64,000 nucleotides of DNA from Lysinibacillus odysseyi 34hs-1 = NBRC 100172 (GTDB lineage: Bacteria; Bacillota; Bacilli; Bacillales_A; Planococcaceae). This document shows, piece by piece, positions 19,493 through 28,770 of this stretch. Under the pieces are notes generated by a model. That model was not told where the DNA came from. It did not search any database and saw only the letters and a list, made by a program, of their open reading frames with translations. The stretch lies in assembly GCF_001591965.1 (NCBI RefSeq), contig NZ_BCVX01000005.1, forward strand, positions 124,001 through 188,000, in the 5' to 3' direction. The translations under genes were made by a program, and so were the position numbers. The first letter of the stretch is position 1; every line of letters begins with the position of its first letter.

Positions 19493-20533
19493 ATGAAACC
19501 ACGCGTTTTTTTCATGGATTACTTGCGTGCCATTGCCATAATCGGTGTACTGGTCATCCATGCTGCCGCTCCCTATGCATCGCTATATCAGAAAGCAGAG
19601 TTTTCGATGTGGGAGGCAGGCATTATTTATAATAGCTTAGCAAGATGGTGCGTACCTGTATTCTTTATGATTTCAGGCGCACTTTTGCTCGGCAGGAAAG
19701 AAGAATCCCTTAAGGACTTTTTCACAAAGCGAGCCAATAAAATCCTGATTCCCTTTCTGTTTTGGTCCATCTTTTACTATTTATGGCGTGTCTTGGCCAT
19801 TTATAAAAGCGCTCCATCCTTTATAGAATTCCGGGATCTTTTTTTGAATGCAACGATCTATTATCACTTATGGTATTTTTATGCACTGATCGCACTCTAC
19901 CTGCTGATCCCTATGTTTAATGTATTTTGCCGCTATGCCACTCAGCAGCTTGTCGGCTATACAGTCATGCTTTATCTGCTGTTTTTTGGGGTTTTCCGGT
20001 ACTATGACTTTCTCATCCCGAATAAGCTCGTTGATTACTTCCCGTTTACTGAATTCACGGGGATGATCCTGCTTGGGTTTTATTTAGGGCGGTATAACCA
20101 ATCAAAGAAACTGCGTATCATTATTTATACCGCAGGGATTATTGGTGCGGCCGCCACCATTTTACGGACGAATGCATTTGCCTTTGAGCAGGAGCAGTTT
20201 TCGAGCTATGCATTCGGCTATGCAACACCAAATGTATTAGCAATGGCCATTGCATTATTCGTCTTTTTTAAATACTTTATTACAAAGCGGCAGGAGCAGA
20301 ACGAACAATTTTCCCCCGGCAGATTGTTGAAACAAATTTCCTGGACAAGCTTCGGAATTTACCTTGTGCATCCGCTCTTTTTGGATTTGATCCGCCGCTA
20401 TTTCCAAAATGGTGATGAAGTGCTTGTTCATCCGGCAATCGGCATCCCGATTCAGGTTGTTATTGGGTTGTTCCTGTCATTAATCACGGTGACAATATTG
20501 TCAAAAATCCCTTATGTGAAGCGGATTATATAA
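19493..20533 (+). CDS. Membrane acyltransferase (acyltransferase 3 family)
   Basis: An integral membrane O-acyltransferase of the family that acetylates surface polysaccharides or other acceptors. The 346-aa protein has about ten hydrophobic segments. The opening FFMDYLRAIAIIGVLVIHAAAP contains the conserved catalytic histidine near residue 23, and the motif RWCVPVFFMISGALLL follows. The end FGIYLVHPLFLD is also typical. The ribosome binding site is AGAAGAGGTG. The acceptor substrate cannot be inferred, since its neighbours are unrelated. Confidence 0.88.
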   Translation: MKPRVFFMDYLRAIAIIGVLVIHAAAPYASLYQKAEFSMWEAGIIYNSLARWCVPVFFMISGALLLGRKEESLKDFFTKRANKILIPFLFWSIFYYLWRVLAIYKSAPSFIEFRDLFLNATIYYHLWYFYALIALYLLIPMFNVFCRYATQQLVGYTVMLYLLFFGVFRYYDFLIPNKLVDYFPFTEFTGMILLGFYLGRYNQSKKLRIIIYTAGIIGAAATILRTNAFAFEQEQFSSYAFGYATPNVLAMAIALFVFFKYFITKRQEQNEQFSPGRLLKQISWTSFGIYLVHPLFLDLIRRYFQNGDEVLVHPAIGIPIQVVIGLFLSLITVTILSKIPYVKRII

Positions 20534-20536
20534 AAA

Positions 20537-20567
20537 AGGAGCCGTGAAAACAGCTTTTCAGACTCCT
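20537..20567 (-). terminator. Terminator of ypdA
   Basis: AGGAG/CTCCT arms with an inner TGAAAA/TTTTCA stem are followed by TTTTTT on the minus strand, downstream of the ypdA stop at 20630. It lies next to the plus-strand terminator, so the two genes converge on a terminator pair. Confidence 0.7.
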
Positions 20568-20574
20568 TCTTTCG

Positions 20575-20604
20575 GCAGGAAAGATTATCATAAATCCTTC
20601 CTGC
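20575..20604 (+). terminator. Terminator of the acyltransferase gene
   Basis: The stem GCAGGAA/TTCCTGC, extended with G-C pairs, is followed on the plus strand by TTTTATTTTTT. It lies 41 bases beyond the acyltransferase stop. Confidence 0.8.
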
Positions 20605-20629
20605 TTTTATTTTTTATAATCCCTCTTAC

Positions 20630-21592
20630 TTACCGTATCCCTTTGATTTTATCAGCAATCAGTTTGCCATGGAAACGCCCGTTTTCGATAAATATCTCAT
20701 TTGCATTATTCCCTGCAGCAATAACTCCTGCAATAAATAGGTTCTCCACATTCGTTTCCATCGTCTCAGAATCGAATTGCGGACGGCCTGTTTCCTCGTC
20801 AATGTTGACCCCCATATTACGGATAAATTCATGATCCGGATGGTAGCCTGTCATAGCAAAAACAAAATCATTTTTCAGAATCTGCTCCTTGCCATCCACA
20901 TTGACGAGTACTTCCTGTTCACGGATTTCTGTTACACAGCTGTCAAACAGCATATTAATTTCTCCATTTCGCACACATGCATCAAATTCGGGGAGCACCC
21001 ACGGCTTCACACTGGGAGAATACTCACTGCCCCGGTACACAACTGTCACGCGTGCTTTCGCCTTGTTCAGCTCAAGAGCGGCATCCACGGCAGAATTTTT
21101 CCCCCCAATGACGACAACATCCGTATCGAAAAATTCATGTGCCTCTTTAAAGTAATGGTAAACCTTTGGCAAGTCCTCCCCAGGGATTCCGATATAATTC
21201 GGGCTATCATAATAGCCTGTCGCAATGACGACATATGCTGCTTCATATTGTTCTTTTGTTGTCGAAACAATAAAATGCCCTTCTTTTTTCTCTACTCGCT
21301 CTACCTTTTCAAAGCGGTTTACGTGAATATCCTTTGCCTTCACCACTTCCCGGTAATATACAAGCGCCTGGTTTCGGCGCGGTTTACGCTCTTCAATAAT
21401 GAATGGTACATCCCCGATAGCCAGCTTTTCACTCGTACTGAAAAACGTCTGATGTGTCGGATAATGATAAATCGCATTGACGATATTCCCTTTTTCAATC
21501 ACAATTGGTTTCAGCCCGATTTCTTGCAGCTCGATCGCTGCTGATAAACCACAAGGACCTCCGCCGACTATTACTGCATCTACTTTTTTCAT
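20630..21592 (-). CDS. ypdA: Bacillithiol disulfide reductase YpdA
   Basis: FAD- and NADPH-dependent oxidoreductase that recycles oxidised bacillithiol. The 320-aa protein starts MKKVDAVIVGGGPCGLSAAIEL, with the FAD-binding GGGPCG (about residues 10-15), and carries the NADPH-binding VVIGGKNSAVDAALEL (about residues 165-180). The C-terminal ENLFIAGVIAAG is typical of thioredoxin-reductase-like enzymes, but there is no CxxC pair, as expected for YpdA. The chosen ATG at 21592 follows AAGGAAGG; the frame is open to 21619. Its position near prsW agrees with B. subtilis. Confidence 0.94.
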   Translation of the reverse strand: MKKVDAVIVGGGPCGLSAAIELQEIGLKPIVIEKGNIVNAIYHYPTHQTFFSTSEKLAIGDVPFIIEERKPRRNQALVYYREVVKAKDIHVNRFEKVERVEKKEGHFIVSTTKEQYEAAYVVIATGYYDSPNYIGIPGEDLPKVYHYFKEAHEFFDTDVVVIGGKNSAVDAALELNKAKARVTVVYRGSEYSPSVKPWVLPEFDACVRNGEINMLFDSCVTEIREQEVLVNVDGKEQILKNDFVFAMTGYHPDHEFIRNMGVNIDEETGRPQFDSETMETNVENLFIAGVIAAGNNANEIFIENGRFHGKLIADKIKGIR

Positions 21593-22017
21593 AAATAACC
21601 TTCCTTTTTTTAAGTACAATTACTTCTAGTGTACCCCTTTTTTCCCGTTGTTTCGAGCTTGTGCCCAATTTCCTTTTGTCTTTTTTGCATAAAATAGCGA
21701 TACTTCGCCCAAAGGAGTATATCCTCTCTTTTTTAACCTGCCACTCTTTTCGAGGCCAATTTATCTGTAGTAATTTTACTGTGTTTTAAGCTGCATACTT
21801 ACTATCTTTCCGGCATCAGGTAGTCAGAAATAACCGAAATACCTTTTTATCATAATTCCTTGTTGACTGATATGTTATGTTTGATTTAAAGTTTTCGTAA
21901 GCTTAAGTAAGTGGTTAGCCCTTAACAAGCAATAGAATATGCTGATCAGAAAACTGAAGGCAGAATGTACCTCTAGCGTGCATTCTGCCTTTTTGATTTC
22001 ACAAAGGAGTGGAAAAA
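21593..22017 (+). other. Intergenic region and leader of the sulfate transporter operon
   Basis: No gene was found. A TTGACT at 21863-21868 could be the -35 element of the sulfate operon, but the matching -10 (TTTAAA near 21885) is weak. A strong terminator at 21957-21991 lies just before the ribosome binding site of sbp, so the transcript probably has a leader of roughly 100 bases ending in a terminator. I found no S-box (SAM riboswitch) or T-box consensus. Confidence 0.5.
21957..21991 (+). terminator. Intrinsic terminator in the sbp leader (possible attenuator)
   Basis: The perfect arms AAGGCAGAATG (21957-21967) and CATTCTGCCTT (21981-21991) are followed by TTTTT. Only about ten bases separate the T-run from the AAAGGAG ribosome binding site of sbp. 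No gene upstream on this strand needs a terminator here, since the nearest plus-strand gene ended at 20533. Confidence 0.75.
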
Positions 22018-23061
22018 ATGGAGAAAAGAAAAAACAGAGGATTCACCGTGTTGCTGCTGGCGGCAGCATTAATGCTGGGCGCATGCGGATCTAAAGATGC
22101 AACTGTCGAGACATCGGCTGATTCTTCTAAAGCTATCGAGCTATTGAATGTTTCCTATGACCCAACACGCGAGCTTTACCAAGCATTTAACGAAGAGTTT
22201 GCAAAGCATTGGGAAAAAGAGACAGGTCAGAAAGTAACAATCCAGCAGTCTCACGGTGGATCAGGAAAACAAGGACGCGCAGTGATTGACGGACTGGAAG
22301 CTGATGTTGTCACATTAGCTCTTGCCTATGATATCGATGAAATTTCCGAGGCGCGGGACCTGCTGGACGACAACTGGCAATCTGAGTTCGAAAACAACGC
22401 GACTCCCTACACGTCGACAATCGTATTCCTTGTCCGGAAAGGAAATCCGCAAAACATTCAGGACTGGGATGATCTGGTGAAGGACGGTGTATCCGTCATT
22501 ACCCCTAACCCTAAAACGTCCGGAGGTGCCCGCTGGAACTATTTAGCCGCCTGGGCATATGCGAAGGAACAATACGGTGGTGATGAAGCAAAAACCAAAT
22601 CCTTCATCAAGGATCTATACGGCAATGTCGAAGTACTTGATTCCGGAGCACGCGGTGCCACAACGACATTCGTAGAGCGCGGCATTGGTGATGTGCTTAT
22701 TGCTTGGGAGAATGAGGCGTATCTGTCATTAAACGAACTTGGCAAGGATGAATTTGAAATCGTCACACCTTCCTTAAGTATTCTTGCAGAACCGCCAGTA
22801 GCAATCGTTGACAAAATAGTGGATAAAAAGGGAACACGCGAGGTAGCCAAAGCATACCTTGACTACTTATATACAGATATCGGTCAGGAAATTGCAGCCG
22901 AACACTACTACCGTCCGCGTAATGAAGAAATTCTTGCTAAATACAAAGATCAGTTCCCTACCCTAAAGCTAGTCTCAATCGAGGATTTCGGCGGCTGGAA
23001 AAAAGCACAGACAACACACTTTGCCGACGGCGGCACTTTTGATGAGATTTACGAACAGTAA
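22018..23061 (+). CDS. sbp: Sulfate-binding lipoprotein of the ABC transporter
   Basis: Extracytoplasmic solute-binding protein that captures sulfate or thiosulfate. The 347-aa protein has a lipoprotein signal with lipobox LGAC (Cys23). Family motifs are visible: [43 protein letters not shown] and [18 protein letters not shown]. The in-frame GTG at 22009 is disfavoured because AAAGGAG is correctly spaced for the ATG at 22018. It is first in an operon with two permeases and the ATPase. Confidence 0.95.
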   Translation: MEKRKNRGFTVLLLAAALMLGACGSKDATVETSADSSKAIELLNVSYDPTRELYQAFNEEFAKHWEKETGQKVTIQQSHGGSGKQGRAVIDGLEADVVTLALAYDIDEISEARDLLDDNWQSEFENNATPYTSTIVFLVRKGNPQNIQDWDDLVKDGVSVITPNPKTSGGARWNYLAAWAYAKEQYGGDEAKTKSFIKDLYGNVEVLDSGARGATTTFVERGIGDVLIAWENEAYLSLNELGKDEFEIVTPSLSILAEPPVAIVDKIVDKKGTREVAKAYLDYLYTDIGQEIAAEHYYRPRNEEILAKYKDQFPTLKLVSIEDFGGWKKAQTTHFADGGTFDEIYEQ

Positions 23062-23287
23062 TCATCCCGGTCCTTGCTAGACATTTTATCGCTATGATTC
23101 CAGCTATGCATCACACATTTGTGATTTTCATAGAAACTGTCCCCCAGCAGCTGTCCATAAAAAGAAGGCACCCCCCGTCTTCTCTTTATAGGCCGGCATG
23201 CTGGAACATTTTTATTTACTATGTGGCCCCGTTACGGTTTCACACTCTCATACATATGAAGGGTTTATCGAAAGAGGAGGTGTTCAC

Positions 23288-24109
23288 TTGAAAGAGAAAT
23301 CAGCCGCCATCATTCCCGGCTTTTCTTTATCACTCGGCTACACGCTGCTGTATGTTAGTATTCTCGTTCTGCTGCCTATTGCCATGATTTTTTTTAATAC
23401 ATTATCCATGAGCTGGGGGGACTTTTGGAAAACAATTACACACCCCCGTGTGATGGCTTCCTATAAGCTGAGTTTTGGTGCAGCGCTTGCAGCAGGGCTG
23501 GTGAATGTAGTCTTCGGGACAGTGATTGCCTGGGTTTTGACCCGCTACCGGTTTCCATTTAAGCGGATTGTCGATGGTCTTGTCGACCTGCCGTTTGCCC
23601 TGCCGACCGCTGTCGCCGGCATTGCACTGACAACCTTATACTCACCGAACGGATGGCTCGGCCAATTTTTCAGCTTTAAGATTGCCTTTACGCCGATCGG
23701 GATTATTATTGCACTGACATTCATCGGTCTGCCATTTGTCGTACGGACAGTGCAGCCTGTCCTGCAAAGTTTCAGCCAGGAAGCAGAGGAGACATCCGCA
23801 AGCCTTGGGGCCAATCGATTCCAGACGTTTACGAAAGTGATTTTTCCGGAGCTGTTTCCCGCTATTTTGACAGGCTTTTCGCTTGCCTTTGCCCGGGCGC
23901 TCGGCGAATACGGTTCGGTTGTCTTTATCGCCGGTAATATGCCGATGAAAACGGAGATTACACCGCTTATTATCATGACGAAGCTAGAACAGTACGACTA
24001 TGTCGGCGCTACTGCTGTTGCCACCGTCATGCTTGTACTTTCATTTGTTTTACTGCTGCTTATTAACTTAATTCAATGGTATACAAACCGGAAGTTTTTA
24101 CCGAGCTAA
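23288..24109 (+). CDS. cysT: Sulfate ABC transporter permease CysT
   Basis: One of two membrane subunits of the sulfate/thiosulfate importer. The 273-aa protein has about six hydrophobic segments and the permease signature EETSASLGANRFQTFTKVIFPELFPAI (in two halves EEAEETSASLGANR and FTKVIFPEL), which contacts the ATPase. The frame is open to 23198, but the TTG at 23288 follows AGAGGAGGTG at ideal spacing and yields MKEKSAAIIPGF, close to the family N-terminus. The 226-base gap after sbp has no gene. Confidence 0.93.
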   Translation: MKEKSAAIIPGFSLSLGYTLLYVSILVLLPIAMIFFNTLSMSWGDFWKTITHPRVMASYKLSFGAALAAGLVNVVFGTVIAWVLTRYRFPFKRIVDGLVDLPFALPTAVAGIALTTLYSPNGWLGQFFSFKIAFTPIGIIIALTFIGLPFVVRTVQPVLQSFSQEAEETSASLGANRFQTFTKVIFPELFPAILTGFSLAFARALGEYGSVVFIAGNMPMKTEITPLIIMTKLEQYDYVGATAVATVMLVLSFVLLLLINLIQWYTNRKFLPS

Positions 24110-24118
24110 GGAGGGATT

Positions 24119-24973
24119 ATGATCGAAGCGAATCAATTAAAAGTGTATCGGGCAACAGAGGAGCCGCGGATTGTGCGGATCGCCCTGACAGCGGTCTCTC
24201 TACTGTTTTTAGCGGTATTTCTTGTATTGCCGCTTGTCTCCATTTTCGTTACTGCCTTTCAAAAGGGCTGGGAGACATATATTGCATCTATTACGCACCC
24301 GGATGCCTTAGCCGCTATTAAGCTGACACTGCTTGTAACGATAATCGTTGTGCCGCTGAACACGATTTTCGGGATTGCTGCTGCCTGGTGTATCACGAAG
24401 TTTTCGTTTAAAAGAAAGAACTTGCTGATTACACTGATTGACCTTCCATTTGCTATTTCCCCGGTGATTGCCGGACTGACATTTATTTTGCTATTCGGGG
24501 CACAAGGTTTAATCGGTGAGTGGCTGATGATGAATGATATAAAAATTGTGTTTGCCCTGCCTGGTATCGTCCTCGCAACATTATTTGTCACACTGCCTTT
24601 TGTGGCACGCGAGCTTATTCCGCTAATGCAGACACAGGGTACGACTGATGAGGAGGCGTCCATTTCTTTAGGGGCAAGCGGCTTTAAAACGTTCATCTAT
24701 GTTACACTTCCTAATATTAAGTGGGGGTTACTATATGGAATGATTTTATGCAATGCGCGCGCGATCGGGGAATTCGGTGCTGTCTCCGTCGTGTCTGGAC
24801 ATATTCGCGGCATGACGAATACCATGCCGCTTCATATTGAGATTTTGTACAATGAATATCAATTTGCTGCTGCGTTTGCCGTTGCTTCCCTTATGTCCAT
24901 TTTAGCAATCATTACGATCATTATTAAAAATATCATCGAATGGAAATCAGGACTACAAGGAGGAGGTCATTAA
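24119..24973 (+). CDS. cysW: Sulfate ABC transporter permease CysW
   Basis: The second membrane subunit of the importer. The 284-aa protein has about six membrane segments and the ATPase-contact loop DEEASISLGASGFKTFIYVTLP (split here as DEEASISLGASGFK and FIYVTLP), together with ARAIGEFGAVSVVSGHIRG. The ribosome binding site is AAGGAGGG, nine bases after the cysT stop. The stop is directly next to the cysA start, so translation is likely coupled. Confidence 0.95.
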   Translation: MIEANQLKVYRATEEPRIVRIALTAVSLLFLAVFLVLPLVSIFVTAFQKGWETYIASITHPDALAAIKLTLLVTIIVVPLNTIFGIAAAWCITKFSFKRKNLLITLIDLPFAISPVIAGLTFILLFGAQGLIGEWLMMNDIKIVFALPGIVLATLFVTLPFVARELIPLMQTQGTTDEEASISLGASGFKTFIYVTLPNIKWGLLYGMILCNARAIGEFGAVSVVSGHIRGMTNTMPLHIEILYNEYQFAAAFAVASLMSILAIITIIIKNIIEWKSGLQGGGH

Positions 24974-26050
24974 ATGGGGATTTCAGTTAAAAACGTATCA
25001 AAAGCATTCGGCAGCTTTCAGGCTTTGCAAAACATCTCCGTTGAAATCGAATCAGGAGAGCTCATCGCCCTGCTCGGTCCTTCCGGCTCCGGAAAAACAT
25101 CTCTCCTGCGGATTATCGCCGGGCTGGAAAGTCTCGATGAAGGGGGCATCCTTTTTGACGGCCATAATATAACGAAGGTGAATCCAAAGGAGCGGAATGT
25201 CGGCTTTGTTTTTCAGCACTATGCACTATTTCGGCATATGACGGTATTTGACAATGTCGCATATGGCTTGAAAGTACGGCCACGCAAACACCGCCCTTCC
25301 AAAGAAACGATCAGACAAAAAGTGAATGAACTGCTTAGCCTCGTCAAGCTTGAAAGTTTTGCCGACCGCTACCCTTCCCAGCTTTCCGGCGGGCAGCGTC
25401 AGCGGGTGGCACTGGCCAGAGCGCTTGCTGTAGAACCGAAAGTACTGCTGTTGGATGAACCATTCGGCGCGCTCGATGCGAAGGTGCGAAAGGAGCTCCG
25501 TCGCTGGCTTCGAAAGTTGCATGATGAGTACCATATTACAAGTATCTTCGTCACGCACGATCAGGAAGAAGCACTGGATGTAGCAGACCGGATTATCGTT
25601 ATGAACGGCGGGAAAATCGAGCAGATCGGCACTCCCGAAGAAGTATATGAAAAACCGGCAAGCCCATTCGTCTATGACTTTTTAGGGAATGTCAATCTAT
25701 TTAAAGGTCGCCTCCATAACGGGATGCTGACTCAGGGAACATTTACAATGCACGTATCGGATGATTTACAAGGCACTACGTATGACGAGGCAGTCGGCTA
25801 CGTCCGTCCGCATGATATCGTGCTTGAAAAAGAAAGGTCGGCTGTAGATACAGTTGCTGCCACGATTACACATATCCACCTTGTCGGACCAAATGTGCAG
25901 GTCGAGCTTAGGCGGCAGGATGAAGAGGAATATTTGGAAGCCGCTTTATCGAAGGAGCAATTCCTTCATCTCAGCGTGCAAAAAGGGGACACCGTATATG
26001 TGCGTCCAAAGCAGTTAAAGGTCTTTATTCCAGAGGATTTTTCCATTTAA
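24974..26050 (+). CDS. cysA: Sulfate ABC transporter ATP-binding protein CysA
   Basis: The ATPase that powers sulfate/thiosulfate import. The 358-aa protein has the Walker [10 protein letters not shown] (about residues 35-43), the signature [15 protein letters not shown] (about residues 134-148), the Walker [12 protein letters not shown] and the switch histidine in [13 protein letters not shown]-terminal TOBE-like regulatory segment follows from about residue 235. The AGGAGG ribosome binding site overlaps the end of cysW. It closes the sbp-cysT-cysW-cysA operon. Confidence 0.96.
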   Translation: MGISVKNVSKAFGSFQALQNISVEIESGELIALLGPSGSGKTSLLRIIAGLESLDEGGILFDGHNITKVNPKERNVGFVFQHYALFRHMTVFDNVAYGLKVRPRKHRPSKETIRQKVNELLSLVKLESFADRYPSQLSGGQRQRVALARALAVEPKVLLLDEPFGALDAKVRKELRRWLRKLHDEYHITSIFVTHDQEEALDVADRIIVMNGGKIEQIGTPEEVYEKPASPFVYDFLGNVNLFKGRLHNGMLTQGTFTMHVSDDLQGTTYDEAVGYVRPHDIVLEKERSAVDTVAATITHIHLVGPNVQVELRRQDEEEYLEAALSKEQFLHLSVQKGDTVYVRPKQLKVFIPEDFSI

Positions 26051-26057
26051 TATATTA

Positions 26058-26086
26058 AAAGCCTGGGAATCGGTGTCCCGGGCTTT
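26058..26086 (+). terminator. Terminator of the sulfate operon
   Basis: AAAGCC(T)GGGA pairs with TCCC(G)GGCTTT around a seven-base loop, eight bases after the cysA stop. The T-run is short. Confidence 0.65.
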
Positions 26087-26110
26087 CTATATGCAATAGG
26101 AATTTTATGG

Positions 26111-26116
26111 TATAAT
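26111..26116 (+). promoter_or_regulatory. Extended -10 promoter of the small membrane protein gene
   Basis: The sequence TGGTATAAT contains a perfect TATAAT at 26111-26116 with the TG extension, 22 bases upstream of the ATG at 26138. No good -35 was seen, as is common with extended -10 promoters. Confidence 0.55.
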
Positions 26117-26137
26117 CAAAAAAGGAGGGATGGAACA

Positions 26138-26362
26138 ATGGAATTTCTATTTGTACTTATTATTTGCCCACTAGTCGTTGTTTTAGCATCAATCACCGGA
26201 AGCTTCTTATTTACACAGTGGTTCATCGTCCCGATCCTTACCTTTATCGTATTTACGATCCTGACATATACCGTTTTCAACGAAACGTTCTTCTTTTGGG
26301 CTGTCATCTTTACTGTACTATCGATTATTGTCAGCTTACTTACATATAGGAAGAAGAAATAG
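26138..26362 (+). CDS. Small membrane protein, possibly DUF2651-like
   Basis: A 74-residue hydrophobic protein with two to three membrane helices, starting MEFLFVLIICPLVVVLASITG and ending SLLTYRKKK. It has an AAAGGAGGG ribosome binding site and an extended -10 promoter, so it is probably a real, separately transcribed gene. The layout resembles small Bacillus proteins grouped as DUF2651, but I cannot confirm that from sequence alone. No function is inferred. Confidence 0.65.
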   Translation: MEFLFVLIICPLVVVLASITGSFLFTQWFIVPILTFIVFTILTYTVFNETFFFWAVIFTVLSIIVSLLTYRKKK

Positions 26363-26395
26363 CCTTCTATAAATAGAGTGAATTGCCGGAAAGGC

Positions 26396-26803
26396 TTAAG
26401 CGTTTTTCAATGGAAGACTCAATTGCCATGATACGCCAAACCGATCATTCACCCAGCCGAACCTTTCGCTGAACCCATAATCGCCAATCGGCATAAGGGC
26501 TTGTCCCCCCTCGATCAGCTCCTCATAAAGAGTAGTTATTTCTTCTTCGGTATCACAAGTAAGAAAAATAGAGAACGAAGGAGTAAAGGAAAATCCATGA
26601 TTTAAATTACTATCGATGCACATGAATTCCTGGCCTTTTAAAGAAAAAGCAGCCTGCATGACAGTCCCTTCGTCTCCTGCCTCATTCGCTCCATAGCGGA
26701 CAATACTTGTTATTTCTGATTCTTCGATTAGGGATGTGTAAAAATTCATTGCTTCTTCTGCTTTCCCATCCTGAAACATTAAAAACGGGGTTACTTTCTC
26801 CAT
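26396..26803 (-). CDS. VOC-superfamily protein (PhnB/glyoxalase-like)
   Basis: A 135-residue protein of the vicinal oxygen chelate fold. It starts MEKVTPFLMFQDGKAEEAMNFY and contains FMCIDSNLNHGFSFTPSFSIFL and the ending FGWVNDRFGVSWQLSLP, matching the group annotated as PhnB-like or 3-demethylubiquinone-9 methyltransferase-like. Such proteins usually work as dimers. The substrate is unknown. The ribosome binding site is CAAAGGAG before the ATG at 26803. It is a single gene. Confidence 0.85.
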   Translation of the reverse strand: MEKVTPFLMFQDGKAEEAMNFYTSLIEESEITSIVRYGANEAGDEGTVMQAAFSLKGQEFMCIDSNLNHGFSFTPSFSIFLTCDTEEEITTLYEELIEGGQALMPIGDYGFSERFGWVNDRFGVSWQLSLPLKNA

Positions 26804-26962
26804 TATAAATCGACTCCTTTGATCTCTTAGTTAAAAATATATCATTTCTCCATTTATTCTCCGGCAGGAAGGAAAAATAGAATACATCCCTTTATCTAAT
26901 TGTAGGGCATTTACATACATTTTGCGCCCCTATTCATGTAAAGGTCTTGAAAGCAAAACAAA

Positions 26963-27001
26963 ACTGCAGGCAAACTCTTTACAGTTGAGTTTACCTGCAG
27001 T
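26963..27001 (-). terminator. Terminator of rocA
   Basis: ACTGCAGG(C)AAACTC pairs with GAGTTT(A)CCTGCAGT around a nine-base loop; the minus strand continues TTTTGTTTTG. It lies 37 bases after the rocA stop. Confidence 0.9.
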
Positions 27002-27037
27002 GCACTGCTTTATTATTTATCCTTATATAAAGGGGGG

Positions 27038-28582
27038 TTACAACATTTCAGATGTTGTTTTTGCCTGCATATGCAGTGTTAAGTAGTCAGGACCGCCTGC
27101 TTTAGAGTCTGTACCTGACATGTTGAAGCCGCCGAATGGCTGGTAGCCTACGATTGCACCTGTACAGCCGCGGTTGAAGTAAAGGTTTCCGACATGGAAT
27201 TCTTCACGAGCGTACTCCAAGTTTTCACGGTTTTTCGTGATAACAGCACCTGTCAGACCGTATTCTGTGTCGTTTGCGATATCGATCGCTTCTTCAAATG
27301 TATCTGCTTTTGCAATCGCAACGACTGGTCCGAAGATTTCTTCTTTCATGATGCGTGCTGATGGATCTACATCTACGAATACAGTTGGCTGTACAAAGTA
27401 CCCTACTGAATCATCCGCTGTTCCACCTGCTACAAGACGGCCTTCTTTTTTACCGATCTCGATGTATTCCGTAATTTTATTGAATGCATTTTGGTCGATT
27501 ACAGTTGCCATGAAGTTTGTCGGGTCAACTGGATTTCCTACTTTTAATTCCTTTGTCAGCTCTGTTACGCGCTCTACTACTTGATCATAAACGTCTTTTA
27601 CGATAACAACGCGAGAACATGCTGAACATTTTTGACCAGAGAAGCCAAACGCCGATTTGACGATTGATTGTGCAGCTAATTCTAAATCTGCTTCTTTATC
27701 TACTACAATCGTATCTTTACCGCCCATTTCAGCGATGACACGTTTGATCCAAACTTGCCCTTTGTTTAGAACAGATGCACGTTCATTGATACGTAGTCCA
27801 ACATCACGTGAGCCTGTAAAGCTGATAAAGCGTGTTTTCGGATGGTCTACTAAGTAGTCCCCTACTTCTGCGCCGCTTCCTGGGACAAAGTTGACAACGC
27901 CTGCTGGTAAGCCTGCTTCTTCTAATACTTCAATGAATTTATACGCAACAACCGGTGTTGTAGAAGCCGGTTTTAATAATACTGTATTACCTGTTACAAC
28001 CGCTGCAACTGTTGTACCCGCCATAATTGCAAACGGGAAGTTCCATGGTGAGATGACAATACCGATACCAAGCGGAATATAGTCATAACGGTTATATTCA
28101 CCCGGGCGGCTTTCCACAGGACGGCCATCCTTCATTGATAGCATTTGACGACCGTAATACTCAAGGAAGTCGATTGCTTCTGCTGTATCTGCATCTGCTT
28201 CGTTCCAAGGCTTACCAGCTTCTTTTGTCAAAATAGCTGAGAACTCATGCTTACGGCGGCGGATGATTGCCGCTGCTTTGAATAGAACGTCTGCACGGAT
28301 TTCAGGTTTTACCTTTTTCCATGTTTTGAAAGCCTTTTCAGCTTCCTGCATTGCTTTTTCTGCAAGCTCTTGGCTTGCCTTTGATACGCGTCCGATCAGC
28401 TGGCTTTTATCAGCCGGGTTATAAGACTCAATTTTCTCTTCTGTTGTAATGCGCTCTCCGCCAATGATTAACGGGAAGTCTCCGCCAAGCTCAGCTTCCA
28501 CTTTTTTTAATGCATCTAAATAATCTTGTTTATTTTTCTCCACCGAAAAGTCAGTAAATGGTTCATGTTTGTATGGAATCAT
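27038..28582 (-). CDS. rocA: 1-pyrroline-5-carboxylate dehydrogenase
   Basis: Oxidises the P5C/glutamate semialdehyde formed from proline (or ornithine) to glutamate with NAD+. The 514-aa length and motifs fit the RocA/PutC group of aldehyde dehydrogenases: [22 protein letters not shown] (in parts), [22 protein letters not shown] with the catalytic glutamate, and [11 protein letters not shown] with the catalytic cysteine. The start at 28582 (MIPYKHEP) has GAGGAGG at good spacing. It is divergent from the PAS/AAA+ regulator, and the shared intergenic region carries two palindromic sites. Confidence 0.95.
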   Translation of the reverse strand: MIPYKHEPFTDFSVEKNKQDYLDALKKVEAELGGDFPLIIGGERITTEEKIESYNPADKSQLIGRVSKASQELAEKAMQEAEKAFKTWKKVKPEIRADVLFKAAAIIRRRKHEFSAILTKEAGKPWNEADADTAEAIDFLEYYGRQMLSMKDGRPVESRPGEYNRYDYIPLGIGIVISPWNFPFAIMAGTTVAAVVTGNTVLLKPASTTPVVAYKFIEVLEEAGLPAGVVNFVPGSGAEVGDYLVDHPKTRFISFTGSRDVGLRINERASVLNKGQVWIKRVIAEMGGKDTIVVDKEADLELAAQSIVKSAFGFSGQKCSACSRVVIVKDVYDQVVERVTELTKELKVGNPVDPTNFMATVIDQNAFNKITEYIEIGKKEGRLVAGGTADDSVGYFVQPTVFVDVDPSARIMKEEIFGPVVAIAKADTFEEAIDIANDTEYGLTGAVITKNRENLEYAREEFHVGNLYFNRGCTGAIVGYQPFGGFNMSGTDSKAGGPDYLTLHMQAKTTSEML

Positions 28583-28612
28583 ACGAAGTATCCTCCTCAA
28601 TATCTATGACAA

Positions 28613-28629
28613 TGCAAAGAATTTTTGCA
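28613..28629. promoter_or_regulatory. Palindromic operator candidate 1, rocA promoter region
   Basis: A perfect inverted repeat TGCAAA-N5-TTTGCA lies 31 bases upstream of the rocA ATG. The same motif, with longer arms, occurs upstream of putB (30103-30125). It resembles the activating sites described for RocR in B. subtilis (from memory). It is the likely binding site of the regulator encoded at 28771-30069. Confidence 0.65.
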
Positions 28630-28655
28630 CATATCAGATTAATATACTTACATTC

Positions 28656-28672
28656 TGCAATACTAAGTTGCA
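28656..28672. promoter_or_regulatory. Palindromic operator candidate 2, rocA/regulator intergenic region
   Basis: The inverted repeat TGCAA-N7-TTGCA has the same 17-base overall span as the other sites. Its centre is 43 bases from that of candidate 1, about four helical turns, so two dimers would sit on the same DNA face. Confidence 0.55.
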
Positions 28673-28709
28673 TAAATCAAGATTTTTTTTGCACAATTCC
28701 AAAAAATAA

Positions 28710-28737
28710 TTGTTAGAATGGTCGCACATGTTAGAAT
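28710..28737 (+). promoter_or_regulatory. Possible sigma-A promoter of the proline regulator
   Basis: TTGTTA (28710-28715), a 16-base spacer and TAGAAT (28732-28737) with a TG extension lie 33 bases upstream of the ATG at 28771. The element TGTTAGAATG occurs twice (28711-28720 and 28729-28738). Confidence 0.45.
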
Positions 28738-28770
28738 GTACTGTAAGACATGAAGGAGCGAGATTTTTTT

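Noticed and set aside
21851-21870. CymR-like half site (ATAATTCC) near the sulfate operon promoter.
   Set aside because: Only one half of a possible site is present, and I cannot recall the consensus well enough to support it.
26138-26362. Type I toxin-like small hydrophobic peptide.
   Set aside because: At 74 aa with several helices it is longer than such toxins, and no antisense RNA signals were seen opposite it.
28583-28770. Sigma-54 (-24/-12) promoter for rocA, expected from similarity of the regulator to RocR.
   Set aside because: No GG/GC pair with the required ten-base spacing was found on the minus strand; near matches had wrong spacing.
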